A stretch of DNA of 64,000 nucleotides from the NCBI RefSeq assembly GCF_003123685.1, contig NZ_QCYJ01000115.1, positions 186,001-250,000 of the forward strand. Reading direction: 5' to 3'. Under the pieces are notes generated by a model. It worked only from the letters and a program-made list of their open reading frames with translations. It was not told where the DNA came from and searched no databases. The DNA is from Nocardia aurea. Lineage in GTDB: Bacteria > Actinomycetota > Actinomycetes > Mycobacteriales > Mycobacteriaceae. Positions 18,018 through 26,953 of the stretch are shown here, piece after piece. A program made the translations under genes and the position numbers. Within the stretch, counting starts at the first letter, position 1; each line of letters opens with the position of its first letter.

Positions 18018-19246
18018 GTGTCCAGTACAGCATGCCCGCGCGGCGATCCGGGACGGCTGCCCGGTTCGGCTCGGGACTGGAAGGTCCTGGTCAGCAAGAG
18101 CAACGCCGCCGCGCAGATCAGCGGAACCGCGAAGCCGACCCGATAGGTCAGTGCCGCGGTGATACCGCCGACGACCAGCCCGGCGACCAGGGTGCCCGCG
18201 TAGTTGAACAGATTGAGCCGCGCGACGATCGCGTCGAGCGCCGTACCGCTCGCGAGCCGGCCCGCCTCACTGAAACACAGCGGGGCGACGACGCCGATAC
18301 CGAATCCGGCGACCAGGAATCCCGCGATCGCGAGCACCGGGCCGGGCGCGGCCACCACCACCGTCATACCGCTCACCCCGAGGACGGCCACCCAGCGCAC
18401 CACACGCCGCGGTCCGAGACGGCGCACCCAGATATCGCCGGTGAGCCTGGCCAGCAGCGACGCACCCTGATACGCGGCCAGCGCCAGTGCCGCGGTGGCC
18501 GAACTCGCGAGCAGTTCGTCGGTCAGATAGAGCGCGGACCAACTGCCGACGGTGAGGTCGATCGCGAACACCAGCGCGACGGCGAGTCCGAGCGCGAGAA
18601 ACGTGCGCGAGGAGCCTGCTCCGGCGTCGGCGGCCTGCCCTGGCGCCGCCCGGGTCTCGGCGGGCGCGGCCTCGGCCTCGGCGCGTCCGAGCAGCCGCGG
18701 CCCGACGACCAGCCCGACCACCAGTACCAGCGCCGCCGCGAGGAGCAGCGACAGCCGCAGCGTGACCTCCAGCGCCTCGGTCGCGGCGACGAACAACGCG
18801 CCGCCGATCGATCCGGCGCTCCACGCGGCGTAGAACGACGCGAGGATGAAGGTCCCGTAACCGTGCTGGATGAATACCGCCTGCATATTCGTACTCGCGT
18901 CGACGACCCCGAGCGCGATGCCGTAGCAACCGAGCGTCGCGAGCAGTACCGCGGTGTTCGGCGCGAACGCGATGGCGCAGCCCGTCACCGTGATCAGCAC
19001 CAGCCCGAGGCGCAATGCGGTCCGGCTCGACCAGCGAGCCGCGAATCTCTCGGCGGCCAGGCTGCCTGCGCCCGCGAGCAGCGAGGCCAGCAGCACGCCC
19101 GCGGCGATGGTCCCGTCGGACAACCCGAACTTCTCCTGCTGCTGCGGCAGGTGACTGAGCACCACGGCGAAGAAGAACCCCTGCATCCCGAAGGCGAAGG
19201 AGTCCGCGATCCGGGCTCGGCGCAGGTCGGGTGCGATCGAACTCAT
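18014..19246 (-). CDS. MFS transporter
   Basis: A 410-residue inner-membrane transporter with about twelve hydrophobic helices. It begins MSSIAPDLRRARIADSFAFGMQGFFFAVVLSHLP and has the glycine-rich helix AAGVLLASLLAGAGSLAAERFAARW, which resembles the loop 2-3 motif. The central loop (RLLGRAEAEAAPAETRAAPG) divides the two halves. GGAGG lies just upstream of the ATG. The shared operon with the GNAT suggests handling of one small molecule, but its identity is unknown. Confidence 0.88.
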   Translation of the reverse strand: MSSIAPDLRRARIADSFAFGMQGFFFAVVLSHLPQQQEKFGLSDGTIAAGVLLASLLAGAGSLAAERFAARWSSRTALRLGLVLITVTGCAIAFAPNTAVLLATLGCYGIALGVVDASTNMQAVFIQHGYGTFILASFYAAWSAGSIGGALFVAATEALEVTLRLSLLLAAALVLVVGLVVGPRLLGRAEAEAAPAETRAAPGQAADAGAGSSRTFLALGLAVALVFAIDLTVGSWSALYLTDELLASSATAALALAAYQGASLLARLTGDIWVRRLGPRRVVRWVAVLGVSGMTVVVAAPGPVLAIAGFLVAGFGIGVVAPLCFSEAGRLASGTALDAIVARLNLFNYAGTLVAGLVVGGITAALTYRVGFAVPLICAAALLLLTRTFQSRAEPGSRPGSPRGHAVLDT

Positions 19247-19444
19247 CCAAGGAGGGTAGCGGCGGGCCTACCGCCACGCGATCGGACGCGGGTGCGCAAC
19301 ATCACGATGGTCCTCGCGGGCCGGGCTCGGTCGGTGGTCACACCGCCCGATCGGCGGCTGTTCACCGGGCTCGACGCCGCCGGATTCGAGCAAATCAGGC
19401 ACGCGGGCATTGTCGTCGCCTGCGGGCGGGTAATCTCGGTGCCC

Positions 19445-20983
19445 ATGACGAGCGGGAACCGCATCGCGATCGTAGGTGCGGGTATTGCGGGCCTGGCCTA
19501 CGCGAAGGTCTTGAGTCGGGAAGGTTTTCCGATCGAGGTGTTCGACAAGGCACCCGATGTGGGCGGCGTGTGGAGTGCCACACGCCGCTATCCGGGTCTG
19601 CGGGCCCAGAACACCAAGCGCACCTACCGCTACTCGGATTTCCCGATGCCCGAGGACTATCCGGACGTACCCGACGGCGCCCAGATGCAGGCCTACCTGG
19701 AGGGCTACGTCCGCCACTTCGGTCTCGGCGACAGCCTCCGGCTCGGCACCGAGGTCGTCGCCGCCGATCCGGTGGACAGCGGCTGGTTGCTCGAGATCCG
19801 CGACCACACCGGTATCCACCGCGCCTCCTGTGACCACCTGGTCGTCGCCAACGGCGTGTTCAGCGAGCCGTCGATCCCCGATTTCCGAGGCGACGACCTC
19901 TACCAGGTCGGCGGCGGTCGACTGCTGCACACCTCGCAGTTCCACGATGTCGAATCCGTGCGCGGCAAGACCGTGCTGGTCGTCGGCTACGGCAAATCCG
20001 CCTGCGACGTCGCCGAGGCCGTGAGCCACGTGGCGGCGTCGACCAGGGTCGTGGCCCGCCGGTTGATGTGGAAGATGCCGCGCAAACCCGGACTCGGCCT
20101 GGATTACGAGCGGCTGTCGCTGACCAGGTTGGGGGAGGCGCACTTCCGCTACCACCGGCTGAACCGTTTCGAACGTTTCCTGCACGGCAAGGGCCGTTCC
20201 TTCCGCGACAGCAATTTCGACGTCATACGCGAGCTCGCGACGAAAAAGATGTTGCTGCGCGAACTGGACCTGGTCCCGCCGGGGCGGTTCGAGGAGATCG
20301 CGCAGAGCACCGTCGGCCTGACCACCGAGGGGTTCTACGAACAGGTCCGCGACGGGCGGATCATCGTGCACCGCGACACCACCATCACCGAGATGCTCAG
20401 CACCAAGGCCGGGCCCGCGGTCGACCTGTCCGACGGACAGCGCGTGCAGGCCGATGTCGTGCTGTGCGCGACGGGTTTCCAGCAGCGCGTGCCCTTCCTC
20501 ACCCCCTACGTGCAGCGCAGGCTCACCGACGAGGACGGCAATTTCCGTCTGCACCGCCACATCCTGCCGGTGGAGGTGCCGAATCTGAGTTTCGCGGGCT
20601 ACAACTCCTCGGTCCTGAGCCAGTTGAACGCCGAGGTCGCGGCGCACTGGACCGCGGCACTGCTGCAAGGTCGGCTGACGCTGCCCACGCACGAGGACAT
20701 GATCGCCGAGGTCGACGAGCGGCTGCGCTGGATGGACGCGGGCACCGGCGGCCATCACGCCCACGGCACCGCGATCACCCCGTTCGCCCTGCACGACATC
20801 GACGAACTGCTGCGCGACCTCAAATATCGACTACCGCTGCGTACGCGACTGGCGCAGTGGGTCCGTCCCGTGAAGCCCGCGTCCTACCGCGGACTCGGCG
20901 CGAAGAGTCACGCCGCGCCGTCGGGTCCGGCGACCGTCGAACCGCACCGGGAACCGCAGCGCAGCCGCGCCGACCTGAGCTGA
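19445..20983 (+). CDS. Flavin-containing monooxygenase
   Basis: A 512-residue class-B flavoprotein monooxygenase that would oxidise an unknown substrate with FAD and NADPH. The first Rossmann motif is IVGAGIAGLAYAKVL (8-22), the second is VLVVGYGKSACDVAEAV, and a CATGF motif is present (VLCATGFQQRVP). I chose the ATG at 19445 because the FAD motif starts a few residues later; a GTG six bases upstream is also possible. A LysR-type regulator follows on the same strand after about 250 bases. Confidence 0.88.
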   Translation: MTSGNRIAIVGAGIAGLAYAKVLSREGFPIEVFDKAPDVGGVWSATRRYPGLRAQNTKRTYRYSDFPMPEDYPDVPDGAQMQAYLEGYVRHFGLGDSLRLGTEVVAADPVDSGWLLEIRDHTGIHRASCDHLVVANGVFSEPSIPDFRGDDLYQVGGGRLLHTSQFHDVESVRGKTVLVVGYGKSACDVAEAVSHVAASTRVVARRLMWKMPRKPGLGLDYERLSLTRLGEAHFRYHRLNRFERFLHGKGRSFRDSNFDVIRELATKKMLLRELDLVPPGRFEEIAQSTVGLTTEGFYEQVRDGRIIVHRDTTITEMLSTKAGPAVDLSDGQRVQADVVLCATGFQQRVPFLTPYVQRRLTDEDGNFRLHRHILPVEVPNLSFAGYNSSVLSQLNAEVAAHWTAALLQGRLTLPTHEDMIAEVDERLRWMDAGTGGHHAHGTAITPFALHDIDELLRDLKYRLPLRTRLAQWVRPVKPASYRGLGAKSHAAPSGPATVEPHREPQRSRADLS

Positions 20984-21237
20984 CCGACGCAGGTGTTTCG
21001 GGGTAGGAATGCGGTTCGGCCGATGCGAATTCGGTGGGATTGCCCACAAGTAACCCACCTCTCGAATCCGGTGTACGCGCGGTCACCGTCACGACCCGCA
21101 GCGCGGTCGTCGTCCATACGGTGATCAGCGGTTTCGCATCGACCCGGCCCTGACGGCGCACTCTGCGAGCCCGATGCGCGCGGATTATCGGCGTTGCGTT
21201 TTTGGTCGCCGATCATTCCATTGGTGATAATCCAGCA

Positions 21238-22164
21238 ATGGACGCGTTGGACATGAACCTGCTGGTGGCACTGGATGCGCTGCTGGAGACGAACAGCGTG
21301 ACCAAGGCGGCGGAACGGCTGAACACTTCCGCTCCCGCCATGAGTCGGACTCTCGCGCGACTGCGCAGGGTGCTCGACGATCCGCTGCTCGTCCGCGCCG
21401 GACGCAACCTCGTGCCGACCCCGCGCGCCCTCGAATTGCGGTACGAGGTGAACACCCTCGTCGGTCAGGGCCGGGATTTGCTGCGGCCGCGCGGCGGTCT
21501 CGATCCTGCGGGGTTGAAGCGATCCTTCGCGATCCGCGCGGGCGACACCGTCGGCACCGAACTCATCGCACCGCTGCTGTCCGCCGTCCGCTCACAAGCT
21601 CCCGGCGTCACCCTGCATTTCCGCCCCGACGCCCCCGAGGACACCGCCGCGCTGCGCGACGGCCGCGTCGACATCGAGGTCGGGACCATCGACCGCACCG
21701 ATCCGGAGACCACCGTGCAACGGCTCTTCGGTGATCGAGTGGTCGGCGTCGCCGCGCCAGGTCATCCGCTCGTCTCCGAGCGGGTCACCGTCGCCCGCTA
21801 CGCTGCCGCCGCCCATCTCGCGATCTCGCGCCTCGGTCGCGCCAACGGTCCCATCGATGACCGTCTGGCCCTGCACGGACGCACCAGGCGCGTGGTCGCC
21901 ACGGTTCCCGACCTCGCGTCGGCGCTGCTGGCCGTCCGTTCCGGAGTGTCGGTCTGTCCCGCCCCCGCCCACCTCGGCGCGTCCGCCGTGGCGGCCCTGG
22001 ATCTGCGCACCTTCGAAATACCGCTGCCGCTACCGGAAGTCACCGTCTCGCTGGCCTGGCATCCGCGCAATACCGCCGACGGCGGGCACCGCTGGCTGCG
22101 TGAACTGATCCGCACGGTTCTCGCCCCGCCCGCGGATCGGGGCGGGCGACGCCGGCGTCGGTGA
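21238..22164 (+). CDS. LysR-family transcriptional regulator
   Basis: A 308-residue activator or repressor. The winged helix lies at residues 3-62 (MNLLVALDALLETNSVTKAAERLNTS, APAMSRTLARLRRVLDDPLLVR). The effector-binding domain follows (LPEVTVSLAWHPRN near the end). The ATG at 21238 gives the standard LysR N terminus; an upstream in-frame start would add 12 residues. It may regulate the preceding monooxygenase gene, although LysR genes are more often divergent from their target. Confidence 0.93.
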   Translation: MDALDMNLLVALDALLETNSVTKAAERLNTSAPAMSRTLARLRRVLDDPLLVRAGRNLVPTPRALELRYEVNTLVGQGRDLLRPRGGLDPAGLKRSFAIRAGDTVGTELIAPLLSAVRSQAPGVTLHFRPDAPEDTAALRDGRVDIEVGTIDRTDPETTVQRLFGDRVVGVAAPGHPLVSERVTVARYAAAAHLAISRLGRANGPIDDRLALHGRTRRVVATVPDLASALLAVRSGVSVCPAPAHLGASAVAALDLRTFEIPLPLPEVTVSLAWHPRNTADGGHRWLRELIRTVLAPPADRGGRRRRR

Positions 22165-22174
22165 ACGAGCCCCG

Positions 22175-23284
22175 CTACGCGGGCATTTCGCCGGGACTGC
22201 CGATCGGCTTGCCGAAGGGGCCGTGCGGGTTGCGTTTGAGTTCGTCGAGCATCGCCTGCAATTTGTCGACGTGGCCGGTTTCCTCGATGATCGAGCGGTG
22301 CGACCCGTTGGTCTCGCTCTCCGCGTGGGCCACCGTCATCGAGGTACTCGCGTGTCCGTTGAGCGTCGGCGGCTCGAGTCGGCCGTTACTGCTGGTGGCG
22401 ATCTCGAGGCGGTCGCTGTGCACGGTGTAGTCCGCCACGTGCTGACCGTTGGACGCCGCGGCGTCGACCGGAACGGGTTCGTAGCGCGGGGTGAACGAAT
22501 CGGTACGTTCGGCGGCCGGTGTGACGTTCGGCGCCGGAGTCGTGCCGCGCGGGGTCGGCTCGGTCGGCGTGACCGCCGCGGGGATCGGATCGACCCAGTC
22601 GTGCAGTTCGGCGGGCACCGGCGGGATGCGCCGCTCGCCGTTCACCGGGATCGACGCCGACCGCGCCGGCGCCGGATCCGGAATATCGGTGTGGGAGTTC
22701 ACCGTCGCCTCGGTGCGTTCGCCGCGGCTCGCCGCAGCGCGGGGTAGGAGACGCTCACGCGCGGCCGGTTTATCCCTGGTCGGCAGGTCGTGCTCGACCC
22801 GGACCGACGGCTGGCTCTCACCGCGCACCGGGAGCTGTTGGTCGCCGCGGACCGGGAGTTGGCTCTCACCGCGCACGGGGAGTTGCCCTTCGGCGCGCGC
22901 GGGACGTTCGATCGCGGGTTCCTGCTCGGCGCGGGCCGCCAGCTCACGCCGTTCGGCCCGGCTGCCCGGCTGCGGACGAGGCGAGCTGTCGGCGCGTACG
23001 GCGGCGGGCTGCGGCCGGGGAACGTTGTCGACGGGGGCCTCGGAGGCGACCGTCCCCGATTCGATGGTCTCGACCCGGGTTCCGAGACCGGCGACGTCCT
23101 GCTCGGTACGGAAGGCCCATGCCTCCAGCTTCGCCAGCCGGGTGGCCAGCGCGCTGTCGTCGGGACGGTCTTCTTCCACCTTGGCCGCCACAGCATCCAG
23201 CTTGTCGCTGACCTCGCGCAGGATCTCCGCGATGCCGGACAAGATCGCGCCGATCGACTCGGCGCCACGCTGGCCGTGCTCCAT
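22175..23284 (-). CDS. Hypothetical coiled-coil protein with low-complexity repeats
   Basis: A 369-residue protein with no recognised domain. Residues 10-70 form a predicted coiled coil (AILSGIAEILREVSDKLDAV, heptad-like). The middle is Pro/Arg/Glu-rich and holds four near-repeats of seven to eight residues (QLPVRGES, QLPVRGDQ, QLPVRGES, then degenerate QPSVRVEH) around 130-165. The C terminus is a second short helical segment (HVDKLQAMLDELKRNPHGPFG) that looks conserved. No signal peptide. It is convergent with the LysR gene with ten bases between the stops. Function unknown. Confidence 0.7.
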   Translation of the reverse strand: MEHGQRGAESIGAILSGIAEILREVSDKLDAVAAKVEEDRPDDSALATRLAKLEAWAFRTEQDVAGLGTRVETIESGTVASEAPVDNVPRPQPAAVRADSSPRPQPGSRAERRELAARAEQEPAIERPARAEGQLPVRGESQLPVRGDQQLPVRGESQPSVRVEHDLPTRDKPAARERLLPRAAASRGERTEATVNSHTDIPDPAPARSASIPVNGERRIPPVPAELHDWVDPIPAAVTPTEPTPRGTTPAPNVTPAAERTDSFTPRYEPVPVDAAASNGQHVADYTVHSDRLEIATSSNGRLEPPTLNGHASTSMTVAHAESETNGSHRSIIEETGHVDKLQAMLDELKRNPHGPFGKPIGSPGEMPA

Positions 23285-23790
23285 CCGTACCTTCTTCCCC
23301 GTCGATGCCAGGAACTCCGCCGTGGCCGGCCGATTCTATCCGTCGGTAGGTCGATGCGCGGGGTGAGAGTTCCGCGACGGCCCCGGTCCCCGATGCTCGG
23401 GTCCGTCGGCTGTCGCACAGGCTTTCGCGTATCCCCGCGCGAGTGCGTACCCGCGCGAGGTGCACCCAGGGTAAGCGGGCTCGTGTCGGGTTCGAAGATC
23501 GGGGTTGGGTACGCGCTGGTGAGGCGGATCGGCCGCGCGCGCAGCGGAGCCGTGTCCTCGGGATTGGCGGCAAAGGTCAATAGACCGGAAAATCTATGGT
23601 GATCCTCTCGCATGTCGCTGCGAAACCCCTTGTGATGCAGGGCGCATCACCTGGTGGCGGGTGGTCGTGGCGGATGTGGCGCGCGCGAACGCGGGGTAAA
23701 GGGGGCTGGCGGCAGTGCGAAGATGAGCGCACTCTTGATCTATGGAGTAGGTCGTGAGACCGGCGGTGGTATGGGCTAGGGGTGTGACGC
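23285..23790. other. Non-coding stretch upstream of the CoiA-like gene
   Basis: About 500 bases between two divergent starts. Frames here lack ribosome-binding sites and look like shadows. The region should hold the promoters of both flanking genes. I see no clear repeat or operator. Confidence 0.45.
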
Positions 23791-24747
23791 GTGAGTACGC
23801 AACAGCGAGCGGTCGAAGCTTGTGGTCGTCGTACGATGCTCGCCGAACTGGGAATGGGGGAGCTCGACGCCGAGCAGCCGGGCGCCACCGGCGCGCGCTC
23901 GCGCTACAGCTGTCACTGCTCCGGATGCGCCGCCGCGCAATGGGATATCCAACGGCTCAAATATTGGCTGTGCGGCAGACTCGTGGCCTTCGGGGCCGAT
24001 ACCGCCGAAGTCGACCAGCGTGTCGGCATCCACCGGGTCGACATCCTCTGGCGTGTCGGCGACCGGAAGTACGCGATAGAAGTGCGCGGCGGCCCCCTCG
24101 ATCGCGCTCTCGCGCAAGAACATACGGCCCGCCTGCGGGAAGCGGGCTGCGACGGGGTGCTGTGGTTGTGTCAGCCCGGATACTGGGTGGCGCACGTACC
24201 CGCCTTGGGGATCGCCGATTTCGCGCCGCCGGCCTGCGACTACCTCGCCGTGGTCGGCATGCTCGACGCGGCGAATACCGCCCTTGCGGTGCCTCGCCGC
24301 GCGCCGTTCGAACTGCGTGAGTTCATCAGAGGCTGGGTGGCGGGCGATATCGCCTGGGGCTATCGCGACGAGATGACGGGAGGTTGGGCGACAGTGGCGG
24401 ACTGGGAGCATCACACGAGGACGCAGGCGGCGGTCATCGCCCGGCAGCGCCAGGAACTCGTCAACCAGCGCACCGCTCTCGCGCTGTCCCGTAAATCCGT
24501 GCGGGACAAGCAGAAACAGGTCATGAAACTGACCACCCGGCTCGAGCGCGCCGAAATAGACATGCAGGCCAGAGCCGATTCACTGGCCGAGGTGAACCGC
24601 AAACTCGCCGACCACAATCGAATCGACACCAGTTTGCGCGCCACCATCGCCAATTTGCAGCAAACCATCAGTCACTGGCAGCTCATCACCTATTGTTCGA
24701 TGCTGTTGATCGTCACCTTCGTCGCGGGGGCGATGGTGGTGAAATGA
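23791..24747 (+). CDS. CoiA-like restriction-fold nuclease with coiled coil and C-terminal membrane anchor
   Basis: A 318-residue protein starting at GTG 23791. An N-terminal cysteine cluster (CHCSGC, 41-46) may bind zinc. Next comes a CoiA/PD-(D/E)XK-type region: RLKYWLCGRLVAFGAD, then HRVDILWRVGDRKYAIEVRG (81-100), where Asp84 and Glu97-x-Arg99 occupy the usual active-site places with Arg instead of Lys. GCDGVLWL completes the core. A long coiled coil (210-285) leads to one C-terminal membrane helix (LITYCSMLLIVTFVAGAMVV). The combination suggests a nuclease tethered to the inner face of the membrane. Function inferred only. Confidence 0.65.
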   Translation: MSTQQRAVEACGRRTMLAELGMGELDAEQPGATGARSRYSCHCSGCAAAQWDIQRLKYWLCGRLVAFGADTAEVDQRVGIHRVDILWRVGDRKYAIEVRGGPLDRALAQEHTARLREAGCDGVLWLCQPGYWVAHVPALGIADFAPPACDYLAVVGMLDAANTALAVPRRAPFELREFIRGWVAGDIAWGYRDEMTGGWATVADWEHHTRTQAAVIARQRQELVNQRTALALSRKSVRDKQKQVMKLTTRLERAEIDMQARADSLAEVNRKLADHNRIDTSLRATIANLQQTISHWQLITYCSMLLIVTFVAGAMVVK

Positions 24748-24771
24748 GCCGACTACGGCTCCGGTGACCGC

Positions 24772-24812
24772 CGCGCGGTATCGACTCGGTCGGGGATGGT
24801 CTATACCGCGCG
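24772..24812. terminator. Hairpin between convergent nuclease-fold genes
   Basis: Ten-base arms CGCGCGGTAT (24772-24781) and ATACCGCGCG (24803-24812) pair around a 21-base loop. The right arm overlaps the stop of the convergent TnsA-like gene. Probable shared terminator, without a T run. Confidence 0.55.
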
Positions 24813-26000
24813 CGGTTCGCCCGCGGCCCGCAGCCGGAACGGCGCCCGATCCCACCGCCAGTCGTTGCGCAGCACCAGTGCGATGAAATCGGTGAGCTCC
24901 ATACCGGTTTCGGCCAGCACCGGCCGCAACGTCGACCAGAACACCGGCCCGCTGTCCAGCAACTCCCGCACCCTGTTCTCCACACCCGCGTCGACCTTCC
25001 GGCCGAGCAGGTCGGCGACACCCGTGCGACTACCCGTCCAGATCAGCCATCCCCAGCCGTTCGCGTGCGCGTACCGCCGCGCCGCCGCGGACCTGACCCG
25101 ATGGACGTGGAAACCGACATGCCCGAGCGGCTGCACATCGACGAGGACGACCCGCCCGTCGCGCAACCGGACCACCACACTCGGATAGCCCACCCGGCGC
25201 ACGCCGTCGATGTCGTACTCGACCGCACCCGGTTCCTCCTGGAAGGTCTCGACCGCCTCACTCGCGGTCAACTCCTGGAACAGCCTGGCCTCCAGCGCGG
25301 AATCGAAGGCCACCTCCCGGCCGACCTTGCCCAGATAGAAACGCCCCCGCGCGTCGTCGTCACCGTCCACGGTGCGCGCCGAACGAGTCGGAAGCGCCGC
25401 GGCCACCCCCGAGGCGGGCCAGTCCACCTGGGACAACCATGAACTCAGCGCCCCCGTGGACTCGGTCTCGTGCAATTTCGCCAGCCGTCGCCTGGTCTTC
25501 TTCTGCCACGCCATGATTCGCTGCATGACATATCCCGCGACGCGTTTCGCGTCCTCGGGGGCGTGCCCCGCCAACCGCAATTTCAGATACGACAATTCGT
25601 TCGCGGCCAGATCGGTATCGGTGGCATACGTTTCGATCAACAGCGCCCGCACCAACCCCTGATCCCGCGCGTCCAACGGATACCGCGCCGCGAATACCCC
25701 CGCCGCGCGATGCCCCGTCGACTGCGCGTCCCGCAGCAACTGCCCCACGGCCCGCGTATGCAACTGCCTGACCCGATCCCGAGCCAGATCGAACCGCGCC
25801 CCGATCCGCGCCAACGTCTCGGGCCGCTCCCCGGAAACCCCCAGCCGCAACGCGACGATCTCGGCATCCCTGCGCCGCCGCTCACCCTGCCATTCGATCA
25901 ACTCGGCCAACAGCTCGTTGATCTCCTCGAGCTCGAACGAGATATCCCCCGCGACGTCGTCGAGCAGTTCCGGCTCCACCGCATCCCGACTCGCCGTCAC
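24801..26000 (-). CDS. Sigma-70-region-4-like HTH protein with degenerate TnsA-like nuclease domain
   Basis: About 399 residues from a GTG at 26000; a TTG nine codons upstream is less likely. Residues 60-92 form a sigma-region-4-like helix-turn-helix (ETLARIGARFDLARDRVRQL). The C-terminal half resembles a TnsA or PD-(D/E)XK fold: ALEARLFQELTAS, EEPGAVEYDIDGVRRVGYPS, then RDGRVVLVDVQPLGHVGF. The usual P-D is P-S here and E-x-K is D-V-Q, so catalysis is doubtful. It is convergent with the CoiA-like gene and next to the tRNA cluster. Function unknown. Confidence 0.6.
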   Translation of the reverse strand: MTASRDAVEPELLDDVAGDISFELEEINELLAELIEWQGERRRRDAEIVALRLGVSGERPETLARIGARFDLARDRVRQLHTRAVGQLLRDAQSTGHRAAGVFAARYPLDARDQGLVRALLIETYATDTDLAANELSYLKLRLAGHAPEDAKRVAGYVMQRIMAWQKKTRRRLAKLHETESTGALSSWLSQVDWPASGVAAALPTRSARTVDGDDDARGRFYLGKVGREVAFDSALEARLFQELTASEAVETFQEEPGAVEYDIDGVRRVGYPSVVVRLRDGRVVLVDVQPLGHVGFHVHRVRSAAARRYAHANGWGWLIWTGSRTGVADLLGRKVDAGVENRVRELLDSGPVFWSTLRPVLAETGMELTDFIALVLRNDWRWDRAPFRLRAAGEPRAV

Positions 26001-26160
26001 ACCGCACCCCTGTCTCGCCCACGACAACCACCTGCGCCGGTCAGACTAACCCCGGCCACCGACAAGGACCGGGAGGTCGATGGGCTCGACGCGGAGAATC
26101 GGGACGCGCGCCTGTCGGCACCAGGGCTCGGGGCGTCGTGAGGACGAGGTCGGGCACAAA

Positions 26161-26190
26161 CAAAATCAGCCCCGGTAAAAACCGGGGCTG
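26161..26190 (-). terminator. Rho-independent terminator of the minus-strand tRNA cluster
   Basis: A perfect ten-base stem (CAGCCCCGGT / ACCGGGGCTG) with a four-A loop on the plus strand. Read on the minus strand it is followed by ATTTTG, a T-rich tail, just beyond tRNA-Val(GAC). Classic intrinsic terminator. Confidence 0.85.
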
Positions 26191-26204
26191 ACCTGCCGCT
26201 ATGG

Positions 26205-26279
26205 TGGTGCGCGATACTGGGATTGAACCAGTGACCTCTTCCGTGTCAGGGAAGCGCTCTCCCGCTGAGCTAATCGCGC
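26205..26279 (-). tRNA. tRNA-Val (GAC)
   Basis: Minus-strand tRNA with acceptor stem GCGCGAT / ATCGCGC, D-arm TAGCTCAGCGGGAGAGC, anticodon GAC in CTGACAC, and T-loop GGTTCAATCC. The 3' CCA is encoded (26205-26207). It is one base from tRNA-Cys, so both come from one precursor. Confidence 0.96.
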
Positions 26280-26280
26280 G

Positions 26281-26351
26281 AGGTGGAGACGGGAATCGAA
26301 CCCGTGTGCACGGCTTTGCAGGCCGTTGCCTCACCACTCGGCCACTCCACC
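26281..26351 (-). tRNA. tRNA-Cys (GCA)
   Basis: Minus-strand tRNA with acceptor GGTGGAG / CTCCACC, anticodon GCA in CTGCAAA, T-loop GGTTCGATTCC and discriminator T. No CCA is encoded. It lies between tRNA-Gly and tRNA-Val(GAC). Confidence 0.96.
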
Positions 26352-26398
26352 GTGCGAAGGGGAAAGGCTGTTCCAACTGCTAAAAGCCCTACCTCTCG

Positions 26399-26471
26399 AG
26401 CGGATGACGGGATTCGAACCCGCGACCCTCACCTTGGCAAGGTGATGCGCTACCAGCTGCGCTACATCCGC
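26399..26471 (-). tRNA. tRNA-Gly (GCC)
   Basis: First tRNA of the minus-strand cluster. Acceptor GCGGATG / CATCCGC, D-arm TAGCGCAGCTGGTAGCGC, anticodon GCC in TTGCCAA, and T-loop GGTTCGAATCC. No encoded CCA. A sigma-70-like promoter is visible upstream. Confidence 0.96.
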
Positions 26472-26520
26472 ATTTTGCGATCCCCGGGGGCTCATTCTGG
26501 CCTCCGTGGTGCGAGACAGA

Positions 26521-26550
26521 ACATTAGCGGACGCTCGGTGAAAGGTACAA
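26521..26550 (-). promoter_or_regulatory. Promoter of the tRNA-Gly/Cys/Val cluster
   Basis: On the minus strand TTGTAC (26550-26545) and TAATGT (26526-26521) are separated by 18 bases, about 50 bases upstream of tRNA-Gly. The -10 block TAATGTTC is also found upstream of the divergent tRNA-Val(CAC). Confidence 0.6.
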
Positions 26551-26736
26551 ATCTGCTGGTAGAACGCATGGAAACCGGCGTGTTGCGGGTGAGGTCGCAG
26601 TGGCGGCTGCGGCCGATGCGACGCCATCCGAGTCCGTGAGTGGTGTTCCGCCGACTGTCGACTCCCGCGACGCCCAACGTCATGTGTCCGACGAACTCGC
26701 GTGCCACCACCCGCGAACACCGCCCAGGGGGGCGAT
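26551..26736. other. Spacer between the divergent tRNA promoters
   Basis: With its flanks this is part of a 343-base gap between tRNA-Gly and tRNA-Val(CAC). No coding frame here looks real. Apart from the two promoters at its ends I see no structure. Confidence 0.4.
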
Positions 26737-26767
26737 TTGGTGCCTGACCGGTAGTGCGTGCTAATGT
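26737..26767 (+). promoter_or_regulatory. Putative promoter of tRNA-Val (CAC)
   Basis: TTGGTG (26737-26742) and TAATGT (26762-26767) with 19-base spacing, about 48 bases upstream of the tRNA. The -10 block TAATGTTC matches the one serving the divergent tRNA cluster. Confidence 0.45.
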
Positions 26768-26814
26768 TCCAACTCGTTCGGAGCGCCTCGGGCGCGCCGG
26801 AATCACAACGGTAC

Positions 26815-26886
26815 GGTCCCATAGCTCAGCGGGAGAGCGTCCGCCTCACACGCGGAAGGTCGCTGGTTCGAAACCAGCTGGGACCA
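26815..26886 (+). tRNA. tRNA-Val (CAC), probable ICE attachment site
   Basis: Acceptor GGTCCCA / TGGGACC, D-arm TAGCTCAGCGGGAGAGC, anticodon CAC in CTCACAC, and T-loop GGTTCGAAACC. No encoded CCA (CTC follows). It is the last core gene before the mobile element, and tRNA 3' ends are the usual attB of such elements. I did not find a second copy of its 3' end within the window. Confidence 0.95.
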
Positions 26887-26933
26887 CTCTATCTGTCCAG
26901 GTCAGGGCGATTTTGAGTCAAGCTATCCCATCG

Positions 26934-26953
26934 CGTGCAATATACGTGCAATA
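26934..26953 (+). repeat. Pair of 9-bp direct repeats near the ICE left end
   Basis: CGTGCAATA occurs at 26934-26942 and 26945-26953, an 11-base period, 48 bases after the tRNA. One helical turn between copies suits cooperative protein binding, as at integrase or excisionase arm sites. Inference only. Confidence 0.4.

Noticed and set aside
18032-19440. Plus-strand extension upstream of the monooxygenase
   Set aside because: Antisense to the MFS transporter and of shadow composition. The flavin monooxygenase motif starts only after the ATG at 19445.
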